Below, in pieces: positions 1 to 13,300 of a DNA stretch of 64,000 nt. Position 1 is the first letter of the stretch, and every line of letters begins with the position of its first letter. The DNA comes from Zeugodacus cucurbitae (lineage: Eukaryota > Arthropoda > Insecta > Diptera > Tephritidae). The notes below the pieces were generated by a model, which saw only the letters and a list, made by a program, of their open reading frames with translations, made no database searches and was not told the DNA's origin. Position numbers and translations under genes: made by a program. The DNA is taken from contig NC_071667.1 of NCBI RefSeq assembly GCF_028554725.1, positions 74,012,001 to 74,076,000 on the forward strand, written 5' to 3'.

Positions 1-3000
1 ATTACTGTAAATTGGCAACAATCAAAATATCAGATATGTGAAAGTTAGTATTCATGTTACTGTAGTTATTGTGATTCGCAAAATGACAAAAAAAGCTTGA
101 AATTTTTAATGTTTTGTTCAACAAATAAATGTCTTTATTTACTTGCTTCCATAAATAGTGAGCTGTCACGTCTCAGTATCAAATATTATTATACTTTCCT
201 TTACTTCTTCCGTTCACTGACAGCAAATGTGTGCTATATTGTACTATAATCAATCACAGATAAAAATAAGTTAACTTTATTTTTGCAAGCACAACATTTA
301 ACTAGACCACCAATGCCTCGTGACTTCAACATTTGTCACCATTTATTTTCAAGCTTTTCTAAGTTATATATGTTAATAAAATCGAAGAATCGGACATGCT
401 TAGTTCTTTATTAATATTTTTTTGTTCTGTAGTATTTTCCGCGGGTTTACCATATTTAATTGTTGTATGCACCCACGCTGTAAATAATAGTATTTTAAAA
501 AGTCTATTAGAATCAATAAGGGGCGCAAATAAAACAGATTTTCATAATTTATACAATATTTTAGTTCGAAATTAGCTTTGAAAGTGAGATTTGAAACTTA
601 TTTTGTTATTATTATAAGAAATGTACAAATGTAATGTTGTTTACAAAAATATTTTTGTTACGGAAAAACGCAATTTACTTTGGTTCAAATATTCATATGA
701 TTTTTTACTTCAAACTTTGTTTAATCGTTCTTCTTTAGGTTCACTAAATAACATTCTAAATGTATACGATATTTTTATTTAGTTCAACTGGTTTTCATTC
801 TGGTTTTCTTTTCAACACATAATACCATAATTTACAATACTTACTGCGCTCTAACTCTCAATGCAGCTATGCAACGTCATGTAATAAAACTAATGCCTCA
901 CTCAGTAGTTCTTCTACTCGCCGCTGGTGCTAGCCCAAACCGAATCGCTGCGCTTTTAAACCACGGTGCCTGCAGTGAACTTAATGCTTGCCTTTCTTGT
1001 CATTGCTCTTTTTTCACACGCTTCCTTTGTCTGTATGTGACGATCGCCTGCAACTATTCTGACCACTTTATTGACCTTAAAATATTTCAGCGCGTTGTGA
1101 CCACAAAAGGCAAGCCGAGCAAAGTGGAAATAAAAAAAATTAATTCAGCAAAGGGGAAAAAAGCTGCGAGGCAGACCGCCAGCGAACGCCGTCGAGTGAC
1201 AGGTGAACATGCTGTGCACGGCGCTGGGCCATGGCGTCACTTCGTGGCTGCGCATTTTTATGACTCTTTTTATTTTGTGGCTACCACATATTTTATTTAC
1301 TGCAAGTTGCAACTTGAATTTAGGTCGCACACACATTTATGTATCAGATTTGTGTATGAGTGCGACTTTTAGCCGATTTTGGTGGTACCGCTACGTGTTG
1401 GTGCACTGTGATCACAAGCATTGGGGTTTTTTGTTGTGCGAATTGCGAGCGCAGGTTCCGCTGCAGCGGTATGTGGCAGCAGCAAGCTGCATGCAACTAA
1501 CAACCGGTATATGCATAAATGAGTATCTGCGTGTGTGAAACTGTAACGTATTAGCATAAATGTGTGCCTGCAGCTAAACGAATCCAACTGTTTAATGGCT
1601 GGCTTGTCAATTGTTGTTGTGTAGCGGTTCGGCTGTCATTCGCTGCCAGGAATTCATTTGCATACCCGCTGAGCGCCGAATTGGGCGCTTTAATGCCACT
1701 TTAATGCAAGGGTTCAATTGCCGAAAAACACAGTGCGGCGGCTGAGTTGAGTGTGTGCAGCCGGCAAGCGCAGTTATTGCCAAGTTCCCAGTAATCAGCG
1801 GTAACTCATTTGCAGTTAGGAGAGGCTAGCTGTTTGGATATTCATTTAGGTGCAGGTATTCTCTTCCTCTTGGAGATGTGCACTGACATTACTATAAACA
1901 AATAAAAATGAAGATAAATGCCTTCATTTGAATACGGTATGTTTTTTCTATTTATTTTACATATTTAATTTAAAGACATTTTTTTATATATTTTGTTGCG
2001 TTTTTTCGAAACTTGTAAAATCGAGATAACTTTTACGACTGTAATAAAATGCAGATTAATTAAAATGTCTTTCTGTAATTTATTTTTTATGGACAATTGA
2101 CTGTCGCTATAGACCTTTTTCTATCAAAAAGTTGAATTTTTAATAGGAATTTAATAACTGTGGGGGTCCTTCAAAGTCAAGTACATACGTATCGTGTATA
2201 CAAGACATGTCTAGTGGTGAAGAGGTTACATAATGCATGTGTAGTGAGGCAGGAAATGTCGCAAACTTTAAATAAAATGTAATTTACTACGACATTAAAT
2301 AGAAATTAAAGTCTTTAGAAAGCGTTAGAATGCTTTAGAATCAAAAAAAAATGTGTCGCTTGACCTCTAGATGTTTCAAGCAAATTACATTAACATCTCA
2401 TTTTCACTAGAAATGTTCTTTGGAATTAAAGTAAACTACCGAAAAGATTTTATTTAATGATTCAAAATGTAAATCACTTGATCTTCTTATCAAATTTAAA
2501 GAGGTGTTTGACTTTAGTGAATGAAATTAAACAAATACAAAGCATAAATTAATTGCAGATTAAGAAATGTTACTGAAGTTAACGGAACTCCGAAAATAGC
2601 CTGTATTATTACAAATATTAAAAATAAATTATTTTTCCACAACTTAAGCCACGATGGAAGCTTTTTATGTGAAATCAGTTTATTTTTTGTATTTTATTTA
2701 CTTGCAATTTAATATTTTTTACTCATAACCTACATTCCACACTTAATTATTTTAACAAAAAAAAAAAAAAACAAAGGCAATAAAAAAACTCTTCAATTAG
2801 CACATTTTCGCCCAAATTGCTGTTTAATGGTTTTCACCGCCTATTATGGCTACAATTCTAAGTACTCTCACGCATAGAAAAGTACATATGTATTTATATG
2901 TATGTGCAAGCAAGTGACACAGTTAGCGGCGGCAAACAATTATTTAAATTATAAGCAACTCATATTCATGAAGTACGTGTCAGCGCACAAAACCAAAATA

Positions 3001-4311
3001 TTTCAGACATCACACTTGCTCAAAAGAAATCAAAAAATACAAAAACAACAACAACACATATATATACAAATATGATAGCTGATGCTGCAAGTAGATTTGT
3101 AGATATGTAAATGTTTGGCGGTTGAGCTGGCGCCGCCTTTCCCGAATTTTATCTGTGGATCTGCGGCGCAAGCAAAACTCTGGCGCTGCTTTCACTTAGA
3201 GCTTCTTCAGCCACAAGTTGTTGCTGATACTTTCGTTTAAATATGAGTATGGGAGAATATTAGAGATGGGTTTTGACACATACATGCCTCTATATTAGTT
3301 GCGATGCAGCATTCTTGATTAGGATTAATTAATTTTTTTTCTTTGAAATTCTTAAGTGGCTTAGGCAGAAGCTCATACAGCTATGCGTGTTTAACGATTT
3401 TTATGATTTATGTTGAATAAAAGATTACAAAATATGAGTTAAGATATCTTTCTCAATTTCGCCTTAGGCCTATAAGTGAATTAGGCCTTCCAGCTTATAA
3501 TATCTGGTATTAATTTAAGTGATGTACTCATACTAAATATGCTTTACAAAAACAACATTTTAATTATAACTTCCTGTACTTCGTATTTTATTTAAAACTT
3601 CCTCTCGCCGATTTTATATTTTAAAAAATTTTTGATATTTTTTAATACTTTATATTTAATACTTAAGCTTTACGAATCATATTTACAAAACGTAACTTGA
3701 ACGTTCGTCATTTTTCATGCCCAAATTGCAGCTAATCAGCTATTAAAAAGGAAAAAGTCGGAGTTCATTCACTTGGCTTGTGCTTGCGTGTAGGTTCATT
3801 TTGCTGTTATTGCTTTTGTTGTTGACAGTCAAGACTACTAGGCTACCTAAATTGCCACATAATTCACAAAACAATAAAATAACAAGAACAACAAAATTAA
3901 ATACATTTCAGCAATTGGTCAGCAGAATTATTAAGACTGATGCGGCATTTCCGCAGCTTATTTTTTATTATTTTGTTTTATGCTCTTATTTGTACTTTTT
4001 TATAGTAAATGTTATATTATTATTTTTTAATTCCGCTGCGCTAAGCTTATTTATTGGAGTCTTATATATATATTTTTTTTTATAAAAAGAACTACCGTAG
4101 CGAATTGTCTTTGCTTTCTTTTATTTATTGTGTTGCTTTACTTCATCAGATTTTTGTTTTTATTTTTGTGTTTTTATTAGCAATTAAACAAGATGATAAA
4201 TGTCTTCCATCAATCAACGTTCGGTCATACATTTTCTTAATATTCTCGGAGTTAAAACTGCAGATTAGTTTCGATTGCCGCTACTAATAATAATATATTT
4301 TTTGTTATTGT
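1..4311. other. Intergenic DNA, no supported gene
   Basis: AT-rich sequence with many homopolymer runs, including a long A run near 2758-2771. The part from about 900 to 1860 is richer in G and C and holds overlapping short open frames on both strands. None of these has recognisable domains, consistent codon use or splice sites. I see no RNA gene or transposon end here. Confidence 0.6.
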
Positions 4312-4323
4312 GGAAATTAAGCT
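4312..4323. repeat. Left target-site duplication of RTE copy 1
   Basis: The 12 bases GGAAATTAAGCT occur here and again at 6720-6731, exactly flanking the retrotransposon. The match stops at both outer ends, as expected for a duplication made at insertion. Confidence 0.9.
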
Positions 4324-4594
4324 GGAGGATGGAGTCATATGTAGAAGTTCACGTAAGTGAGGAAAGTTTCTGACTGCCATTCACTTGGGAGTGGCCAGGA
4401 ACGATTCTTTTACATGTGGCTCAAGCAGCTCACAACTTCCGGTCTTAGACCAAGTATCCTCTGGGTAGCCAACAGACATCCGTCTGGAAGCGAGCTAAAG
4501 TGAGAAGGCGAATCCCGCTTATGCGGTTGTGCGTAGGGCTTGGGACCCACCACATAAAAACGAATAACCAGTGAATAAGAAACACAGGCCTCGG

Positions 4595-4984
4595 ATGAGA
4601 AACCCCCCTTTTGATGACGACCACGGCAAACGTATAAAGGACTATGATTTAAGGGCATGCACCTGGAATGTCCGGACCCTTAATTGGGAAGGTGCCTCTG
4701 CCCAGCTGGTTGATGTCCTCGTAAGAGTAAAGGCTGACATCACCGCAATCCAAGAAATGCGATGGACGGGACAAGGACGGAAGAAGGTGGGTCCTTGTGA
4801 CATCTACTACAGCGGCCATATAAAGGAGCGCAAATTCGGTGTGGGATTCGTGGTGGGAGAGAGACTCCGTCGTCGAGTCCTGGCATTCACTCCGGTGGAT
4901 GAACGTCTAGCCACAATCCGCATCAAAGCGAGGTTCTTCACAGGGGTAATGCTCGAAAATTTTACGAAAAGATCCGGCGACTAA
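4595..4984 (+). pseudogene. RTE endonuclease N-terminal fragment
   Basis: From the ATG at 4595 the frame encodes about 115 residues of an APE-type endonuclease. The metal-binding asparagine lies in the TWNVRTL motif and the catalytic glutamate in QEMRW, both near the N-terminus as in the family. The frame reaches RIKARFF near 4938, then crosses the deletion junction, continues out of frame and stops at 4984. The remaining catalytic residues of the family (the second half of the domain with its Asp and His motifs) are missing, so it should be inactive. An upstream in-frame GTG at 4571 also lies in this open frame, but the ATG is the likelier start. Confidence 0.85.
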
Positions 4985-6691
4985 CTGAAGGTTTCAAGAC
5001 CGGAGCACACTCCTGTAGGACCCCCAGCGGTGATCTAGTGGTTAATGACCAGAGTATACTGTGTTTGTGGAGGGAACACTTCTCCAGCCTGCTGAATGGC
5101 AGTGAAAGTACAACACCAGGAGATGGCGAACCCGATTCCCCAATCGACGACGATGGAACAGATGTTCCATTGCCCGACCGTGAAGAAATTAGAATAGCAA
5201 TTACCCGCTTGCAGAACAACAAGGCGGCGGGGGCCGATGGATTGCCGGCCGAGCTAATCAAATACGGCGGCGAAGAGCTGATAAGGTGCATGCATCAGCT
5301 TCTTTGCGAAATATGGTCGGAAGAAAGCATGCCCGACGATTGGAATCTCAGTGTACTCTGCCCAATCCACAAAAAGGGAGACCCCACAATCTGCGCTAAC
5401 TATCGTGGGATAAGCCTCCTTAACATCGCTTATAAGATTCTATCGACCGTACTGTGTGAAAGACTAAAGCCCACCGTCAACAAACTGATTGGACCTTATC
5501 AGTGTGGCTTTAGACCTGGAAAATCAACAACTGACCAGATATTCACCATGCGCCAAATCTTGGAGAAGACCCGTGAAAAAAGGATCGACACACACCATCT
5601 ATTTGTCGACTTTAAAGCTGCTTTCGACAGCACGAAAAGGAGCTGCCTTTATGCCGCGATGTCTGAATTTGGTATCCCCGCAAAACTAATACGGCTGTGT
5701 AAGTTGACGTTGAGCAACACCAAAAGCTCCGTCAGGATCGGGAAGGACCTCTCCGAGCCGTTCGATACCAAACGAGGTTTCAGACAAGGTGACTCGCTAT
5801 CGTGCGACTTCTTTAACTTGATGCTGGAGAAAATTATAAGAGCTGCAGAGCTAAATAGAGAAGGTACAATCTTCTACAAGAGTGTACAGCTCCTGGCGTA
5901 CGCCGATGATATTGATATCATCGGAAACAACACCCGCGCCGTTAGTTCTGCTTTTTCCCGCCTGGATAAGGAAGCGAAGCGAATGGGTCTGGTGGTGAAC
6001 GAGGACAAGACGAAATATCTCCTGTCATCAAACAAACAGTCAGCGCATTCGCGTCTTGGCTCCCACGTCACTGTTGACAGTCATAACTTTGAAGTTGTAG
6101 ATAATTTCGTATACCTAGGAACCAACATTAACACCGATAATAATGTCAGCCTTGAAATCCAACGCAGAATCACTCTTGCCAACAGGTGCTACTATGGACT
6201 GAGTAGGCAATTGAAAAGTAAAGTCCTCTCTCGACGAACAAAAACTAAACTCTACAAGTCCCTCATCATTCCCGTCCTACTTTATGGTGCAGAAGACGGT
6301 GTCAACATCCGATGAGACGGCACTAGGAGTTTTCGAGAGAAAGGTTTTGCGGAAGATTTACGGTCCCTTAAACATTGGCAACGGCGAATACCGCAGAAGA
6401 TGGAATGATGAGCTGTATGTGTTGTTCGACGACATAGACATAGTCCAGCGAATAAAAAGACAGCGGCTACGCTGGCTGGGTCATGTTGTTCGAATGGATG
6501 AAAGTGCCCCAGCTCTGAAAGTTTTCGATGCAGTACCCGCTGGTGGAAGCCGAGGAAGAGGGAGACCTCCACTCCGGTGGAAGGACCAGGTGGAGAAGGA
6601 CCTGTCTTCACTTGGTATTACCAATTGGCGCCAACCCGCCAAAAGGAGAGATGCGTGGCGCACTGTTGTGGACTCGGCTATAACCGCGTAA
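4947..6691 (+). pseudogene. RTE reverse transcriptase, frameshifted
   Basis: The frame reopens just after the deletion junction (KFYEKIRRLTEG) and encodes a full reverse transcriptase. Visible motifs are NKAAGADGLPAEL, the palm aspartate in FVDFKAAFDS, GFRQGDSLS and the catalytic YADD. It matches the copy at 29313-31457 almost residue for residue. After 6295 five bases present in the other two copies are missing, which gives a premature stop at 6315. The lost C-terminal part, including the LRWLGHVVRMDES segment, continues in another frame to 6691. In an intact element the protein copies RNA into DNA at the nicked target. This copy is broken. Confidence 0.9.
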
Positions 6692-6719
6692 GCGGTTTCT
6701 ACGCCAGTTAAGAAGAGAA

Positions 6720-6731
6720 GGAAATTAAGCT
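6720..6731. repeat. Right target-site duplication of RTE copy 1
   Basis: Second copy of GGAAATTAAGCT, directly after the AGAAGAGAAG-type tail. Confidence 0.9.
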
Positions 6732-9700
6732 ATATATGTATTTGCATGTGTAGGTTATAGACTCGCACTTATTCTAAAGAAATTTTCAAACATTAGCATG
6801 CTTTTTTACGGTAAATATGTGTTCATGTATTTTCATTAACTTTTTATGATTTGCTCTTTGTTGTTGTATTTTTTCAGTTATTTGGTTTGTTGCTTAGTAT
6901 TTTTGTTAATTTTTAATTGTGTTGTTAACAAGATACAATCTCAACTAGCCGCACAATTTTAATGTTCGAAAATTCCACGGTTAATTACTAATTTTTTACA
7001 CACACACACTCGCGCGGAGTCATACGTAAGTACATATGTACATCACTCATCCAAGTGAATTATGACTATTGAAACCAGTTTCGTCTAAAGAGCCAACAAT
7101 TAATGCACAAAAAATCAAATTTTGGATATTCGAATGTTGTGAAACTTACTTCCTACATTTAAGGACCACCCTATTTTATATAATTTATTCACACATTCAA
7201 TAAACCTTCAATCCAATATTTGGATTTATTTTGTAAATGCTGCGCCCAACCCTTGAAAAATCTAACGGTTATAAAAACTGGAAATTAAATCAAAAACCAA
7301 AAGCGAAACGGCTCTCAAAGTGAATGGCTCACAAATGACGCTCATTAAAGCGCAGTCTGCGAATATATAGCATTTACTTGTTGCTGCTATTATCGGATGG
7401 CAATATAGAAAAAAGTTTATTTATTAAAACAACAACAATTATCCTAAACTACTCATGAAGTAAAATGTCAAAAGGCGGCAGTAGCAGGGCCTTTTACCCA
7501 CTAGCAACGTGCAAAAACAGTGCGAAAAGAGCATCAAAATTTGGTAGCGTGTAGAAGAGGCTTGGGTGAGAATCTCTTCGCACAGACATACAGATTTGTA
7601 TTTACTTGTTTTTGCTCTGTTAAGCACTGTTGTAAAGTACTGCAAGGGATTTTTTCGATACATTTTTTTGCAATAACTTTTTATATTTTTCTTAATTTCA
7701 TTTTTATATATTTTTGTTAATCTCTGCATGCAAGCACATCTTCCTTATTGCTTATAATGACTGCTCATAAATTTTGACATTTATTTATTTGCGCTTGCTG
7801 GCCTCTTCTATTCCAGCATTTCCTTTTTATACGCTTCTTTCTAATTTTCGGCAGTTTTCGCTGCACCAAGTGAAAGTTGTCCAACTGAGCAGTCATTGAC
7901 TAGACTTTGCGGTTGCTGTGCACCCAACGGCTGATGCGCCACACCGCTAGTCATAGGCAAACCAAATAAATGGCAAACTAAGAGGCAGCATAAAGCTCCC
8001 AGACTATAGAAAAAAAACAAAGACAAAAAAGTTTAGTTATTTGGCGAGAGGATGCTATAAAAAACTAGTAAAGCAAAAGGTTATGAACTTTGTGGAAAAA
8101 AGCGTGGTAAACGGTAAAAATACAAATGTACTCATATAATACAAGGAAAGATGCTTTTACGTATACATATATGAGTATATACATACGTATATGAGTTGCG
8201 CTGTGTAAGGATGAGCAGTTGTTAGTCGTGTGGAATGCGACAGGAAGCTGTGTGTAAGCTGCAGTGGTGAGTTTTCAAAAGTTAAGTTAGCAGATGGCAT
8301 GTTGCAGATAAAGTTAGCAGAAAGCTAGTAGTAGAAGTCGGTAAAACCCATCTCCATTTTTTACACCCACACTGTTTATTTGCTCACTGCTCAATGAAAT
8401 GTTAGAGAAATTAAGTTCATGCCACAGGGCAAAGCACTCTAAAAGAAATGCCTGCATGCCTACCACGCCCCCTTTTGTGTATATTTTGAAAGGTAGAAGT
8501 AAGGAATTTTAGCCAGAAAGTCTTTTAATAAAGGCAGATGCATCTTCTGGTACGTTCTTCTTGCTATTTTAATAGTTGATTACTAAAAAAGAACGATTCC
8601 ATATACTAAAATAGCAAAAATCGTAGGTTAGGGCGCACAAATCAATGCATATATAAATAAAAATTCAGGAAATAGTAGACAAAATTTACGAGCATTTAAA
8701 GTTTTTACGCAACAATAATAATATAATAACAGTTTCAAGTAAGCGAGGCTTAGCAATACAACTACTGGCTGAGAAAATTCGAAATTTCTAATGCAAATTT
8801 TCTTCGAATAATTTTTTATTGCATTTAAGCCATAAAAACTATATAAAAAAGAATAAATTAACATAAAATTAAAAAATATGAAAAAAATAAATAAATTTAA
8901 ATTAAATAAAGACATGAAAATCATGCTTTTTGTGCGCTGATTGAAACATAAAAACCCCTCACCGCACGACTGCAACAAAAGAAAAATACAAACGCACAGG
9001 CACACAGACAAAAGACTTGTTACACAAACCTGACAATTAAGCGGACGATTCGGCGACAATTTCAATAAGCTACACGTCCATTATGTAGCCATTGTGGCAA
9101 CAATGTGTATGCAAAGCTGATGCGAGTTGTCAGTCGTAGTTGTTTGGTGAAGCGCAACGGGCAGCGAGGCTTGTGCATACAGAAACACACTAGCAATAAG
9201 CAAGCAAGTCCGTGACTGTTGCACTATGCACGTTACGGCGCGAGCATCATTCGGTTGTAGTGGAGAGTTATGCTTGCAGTGAAATTTATTTTTTGTTTCA
9301 AACTTATTTCCCACTTTTTTGTTACTTTTTAGATTTATTTAATTTATTACACACTTGCAACATGTTGCTAAGAGATTAAAATAGTTTTGTACATATAATT
9401 GTTGTTTGTTTTTAAGGACCCAGCTATGATCAACATCTTCCAGATATTTTATTAAATGTAGAAAAAATTTGTTTTTTATAAAAATGAGTCTCTATGGAAA
9501 AAAATGGCAAAAGCGGATTAATATTTCCTTTAGCTTCTATATGTTTGATATATGGATTTTCAAACTTCCGGTGGGTTTTATGCCGCATATATCGATTGAT
9601 ATGTAATCGCCACAATCTTATATTATTTTATAAAACACTTTATTTACAAACTGAATTTTTCTATACAAGACACTTTTGTTTTTTGAGATTACAAATTAAA

Positions 9701-9791
9701 AATTGAAAGTAAAATTTATCTTCAATTTTCAAAATTCCGAACGTCTAAAATTGCTAATTTATACTTATTTACTACATATGAACATATACTA
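6732..9791. other. Intergenic DNA, no supported gene
   Basis: AT-rich sequence with short CA and TTG tracts. Minus-strand frames such as 8628-9065 are phenylalanine- and leucine-rich readings of T/A-rich DNA and show no domain. Nothing here supports a gene. The end of the stretch would hold the promoter of the gene starting at 9792, but I see no convincing TATA box or initiator. Confidence 0.55.
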
Positions 9792-10346
9792 ATGGATTGC
9801 TTCAAAATTTTCTTTGTGATTGTTCAACTTGCTGCAATAGCTAGAATAAGTGTTTGCGAAGAGATATCAGATCGTTGCAAAATACTACAAACAACGGAAA
9901 TGAAACGTATCTGCATTGGCAAATATCCCATGGAAATATCTTATAGATATAGAGATGCACTAATGGATATCGGCGCAAAATATGCTATATTTCAGTTCAT
10001 CGACAGAAGTGGCAGCCATTATTACATTGCACATTTTTCTAGTCCGTTGATGGGGTGTGTTAAGGCTAAGGCTATCAAACCACTGAAGTACAGCTGTACT
10101 ACTGAAGATGACAAAACGGAAGAAATTGAAATTAGATCCGGGATTGTAATGTGCTTAACCGAGAATATGCACATGGCGGATGAACTGTTGACATTTTGTG
10201 GTAAAGAACAAATGAATCCATCAGAATTTGTCGTTTTACAGTACACAATTGGTCCAAAGTCATTGACTGCAAGTAGCACAAATACTGTTGCGTTTCGAAT
10301 GCATTCTTATCTCTTAGTAGCAACAATACTATTTGTAGTAGAATAA
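9792..10346 (+). CDS. Small secreted, possibly GPI-anchored, orphan protein
   Basis: An intronless frame of 184 codons. Residues 1-22 form a signal peptide with a hydrophobic core (IFFVIVQLAAIA). The predicted mature part has six cysteines (residues 29, 41, 89, 102, 121, 136), which could form three disulfides. Residues 173-183 are a hydrophobic tail (YLLVATILFVV), preceded by small polar residues (SLTASSTNT). That layout resembles a GPI-attachment signal, or it could be a single membrane anchor. A poly(A) signal follows 33 bases after the stop. The mixed amino-acid composition, unlike the low-complexity frames around it, supports a real gene. I do not recognise the family. The cysteine spacing does not look like a Ly6 domain. 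Function is unknown, and transcription cannot be judged from sequence alone. Confidence 0.65.
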   Translation: MDCFKIFFVIVQLAAIARISVCEEISDRCKILQTTEMKRICIGKYPMEISYRYRDALMDIGAKYAIFQFIDRSGSHYYIAHFSSPLMGCVKAKAIKPLKYSCTTEDDKTEEIEIRSGIVMCLTENMHMADELLTFCGKEQMNPSEFVVLQYTIGPKSLTASSTNTVAFRMHSYLLVATILFVVE

Positions 10347-10378
10347 TCACACTTTTTTATACTTTGATTTGGTCAACA

Positions 10379-10384
10379 AATAAA
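10379..10384 (+). promoter_or_regulatory. Poly(A) signal AATAAA
   Basis: Canonical hexamer 33 bases after the stop of the secreted-protein gene, followed by TG-rich sequence. The spacing fits a compact insect transcript. Confidence 0.55.
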
Positions 10385-13300
10385 TGTTTAATGAACTTAC
10401 TTGAATTCTTGAACTGTTTAAATATACGCCTTATGTAAATTAAATTTGTTGGTGTTATCATCGGAGACTATAAAAGAATGCCGCTGCAGCGAGAAGCAAA
10501 AAAAGTAAAAAATAAAAATATTTGTAAAATTGTTTGACAAATGAGGCCTTATTTATAAAAATTTTGTCAATGAGACACAATTCCCCAAGCTTTGTGGATT
10601 TCTTTTAGATTTATTAGTGAATGTCTCACTTTTTGTGAACATCAGCTCAGTGTTGAACTAAATTGTCATATATCGAACACGAAGACCTCAGTGCCTGTGA
10701 CTAACTTGTTGTCGTAAATATCATTATCTCTTTCATATGTACTAAGCAAATTCAGAGTAAATTTCTTACTTATAACAATGGTCTTATGCACTACGAGAGT
10801 ATAAAATGTTCCGATGCACCCGAACTCAGGCCTTCCTTATTCGCTTCATTTTATTTTATTTCATTTATTGTTGTTGTATTTTTTTGTATTCATTGTTGTT
10901 TTTGTATTTTCTTTTCTTGGTGTATTTTCTGTTTGTATTATTTGTTGCTGCCTCTTTATGGCATAATCGACAAGCGCCTGCCGCAAAAGCCTAAAATATT
11001 CACCAATTAAAATCCAACTGAGGCGGTGGCACTCTGTAAGCGGTGACAAAAGGCAAAAGAGACAGAAAACAAAAACAATACGACTATAGTAAAATCAAAT
11101 AAAATTGTGAAAAAAGTCTCGCTAGTGTTGCTGCAATGAATGACAATATGTTGCAGGCTCACGTTCATACATACATATTTACATACAAATAAAGCTCTGG
11201 CGTGTGGCCAGACAACACCATTTGTGAGGCTTGTGCGATTACAGACATAAAAAATATATATTTACATCTATTTGTGCATAAATTTATAGTCTTCTATATT
11301 TTTATAGCAAATACATTTTATTGCTTTTCTACTTGCATAGCATTGTGTGTATGTAAGTGCTAGAACGGTTTCTTTGGACTTTGTGCGTTCTTATGTAAGT
11401 ACTTTTGTACGTATGCAGCTTTTACATAAATATTTTTTGTGCCTCAACTTGAAACATATGTCAACCCTTCGCAACATAACCTAAAAATCCAAGACATTCA
11501 TATTTAATAACATAATCATTTCAAAATAAATCGTTTCCGCAATACATGTGCCTTGCAACAAGTTGTAACAAATCATCTACAACAGTCACCACCAAACATT
11601 TCACGAAGCTCACACTACCAATGAGACAAGTTAGACGACAGCACTTGCCACTTAATACTCGCTTGCGGAATTGATATGTTGCCTAATTACGTAGCGAGTG
11701 CTCACTTGCAGCCATTCACATGTCAGCAACAACATTTTGAATATGAGCTCAGTGAAGTGCAATTTTAGTAGGTGTGTCCCTTAAATCGCAGCGACTAACC
11801 GCCGACAGCGCGATAGAATTACATTTGCGCACTTGCTTAGCTGCAAGTGGCTGGTAGTTGGATGCAAAGTGCGCGCATGGCTTACGTAAGCCCGACCACA
11901 GATGTGCTGGTACTGCTGTTGGCTTCTAATAGCACACCGTGAGCTCATGTGAGCATTCGCGGCCATAATGCATTTATAACCTCAAGACAAACAGTTGCGT
12001 TAATATTTTGCCTAACTAACTCAATGTGTTGTTGGGCTTTTATTAGTTTTCGTTTTTACTAGTTGCTTTATGTTTGTTGATTTTTCATTTGCTTTTGCCT
12101 CTTCGAGCTAATTTTAATGTCACGTAATTTATTATCACCGTTTGTCGTTGACACACTTCACAGCAGAACAGCGCGCACGACCCAAACACATACATACACT
12201 TCCATAGATACATACATTCATGCTGCCCTCGTATGTTACCGTTTGACAGTAATCACATAACGTGTCACACTCACCTTTTTGCTGTCTCTCTGTTGCCAAA
12301 GGGCGATTACATTTTGTCAACGGTCGCAGGAGAGTGCTCCGCTTTGGTAGCACGGGAGTCGACTTAGCGGCAGTTTAGCTGGCAATGATGAATCACGCGG
12401 AGCAGTAAAATATTGGCGCTGCCGGGGTAATGTCGTCGACACGCAGAGTTTGGTCCAGTTTTTTTTTAAGAAACCGATGTCTTTAAGAGTGTTTGTCGCT
12501 CAAGGTGCTCATTTCAGCTCGAAATAGACCACCACTTATCAAGAAGCATATTTCGTAGCAACTAGAGATAAGTTAGTTATTCGTTAAAGTCTTAATTCCC
12601 TAGACTTCTGAGAATGCATATTAACACGTCCTGAAGAATAGCATTACACAGTGGAATGAAAAATAAATATTTAAGCCATGGTTATTAGAGAGGTACAACG
12701 AACGGTAAACATTGTCAAAATCTGTCGCTCCACGATTACGTGACTTCAACTAAATGTAAGTGATTACGTGCTAATATTTCGGGAGAAAAAATTCTTCTCG
12801 TTTGGTATATAGTGCGACTTCACAACCTAAAACCCAGAAATACAACTACGCTCACTAAATTCATATCTACTCTCAAAAGAAACGCCCATTTCCCTCTCTC
12901 ATCGCTTTACTTAGAAGTCATCAAATCACACTTAATACACGCCGATATTTTTTTGATTGCTTAAGCACCAAGAACGACATCTCCAATTATAAACTAAGAA
13001 GTTCAGTGGCTCTTTTCTGTTACGCATGAGATTTCTTATTTGGTTTTTATTATCAAGCATTCTGTTTGTCTTGTTCTTGGATTTCTGCTTCCGAAAAGAG
13101 CAACTTGGCGCACCTCAATCGTTTTAAGCAGCTAAGTGCCACAGACGCTCAAGTGCAATACCAACGTTAGACGCTGCCATGGTGCCACAACAACAACACC
13201 AACACGACAACAAACAGCGTGTAAATATTTACACTTTTCGACGAGCGTTAAACTTTGTTGTTGTGTGTCCGAGCATGAATTCTATGAGCATATGAGCATG

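Larger units (their letters stand above)
4324..6719 (+). mobile_element. RTE-clade non-LTR retrotransposon, copy 1 (internally deleted)
   Basis: This element is bounded by a 12-bp target-site duplication and ends in a short GAA/AGA-rich tail after a very short 3' untranslated region, as RTE elements do. It is the only one of three copies in the window that keeps the 5' untranslated region (4324-4594) and the start of the endonuclease. An internal deletion with its junction near 4940-4946 removed the rest of the endonuclease and the linker before the reverse transcriptase. A further 5-base deletion after 6295 breaks the C-terminal frame. It cannot encode an intact protein, so it is a non-autonomous relic of a recent insertion. 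The RTE assignment rests on the APE-type endonuclease start, the YADD reverse transcriptase and the tail type. Confidence 0.9.

Noticed and set aside
869..1372. Open frame of 167 codons on the plus strand
   Set aside because: Overlaps other frames on both strands, no domain, odd composition and no splice or promoter support; probably chance in a GC-richer patch.
8628..9065. Minus-strand frame of 145 codons rich in Phe and Leu
   Set aside because: Composition follows from T-rich DNA; no domain or plausible membrane-protein topology.
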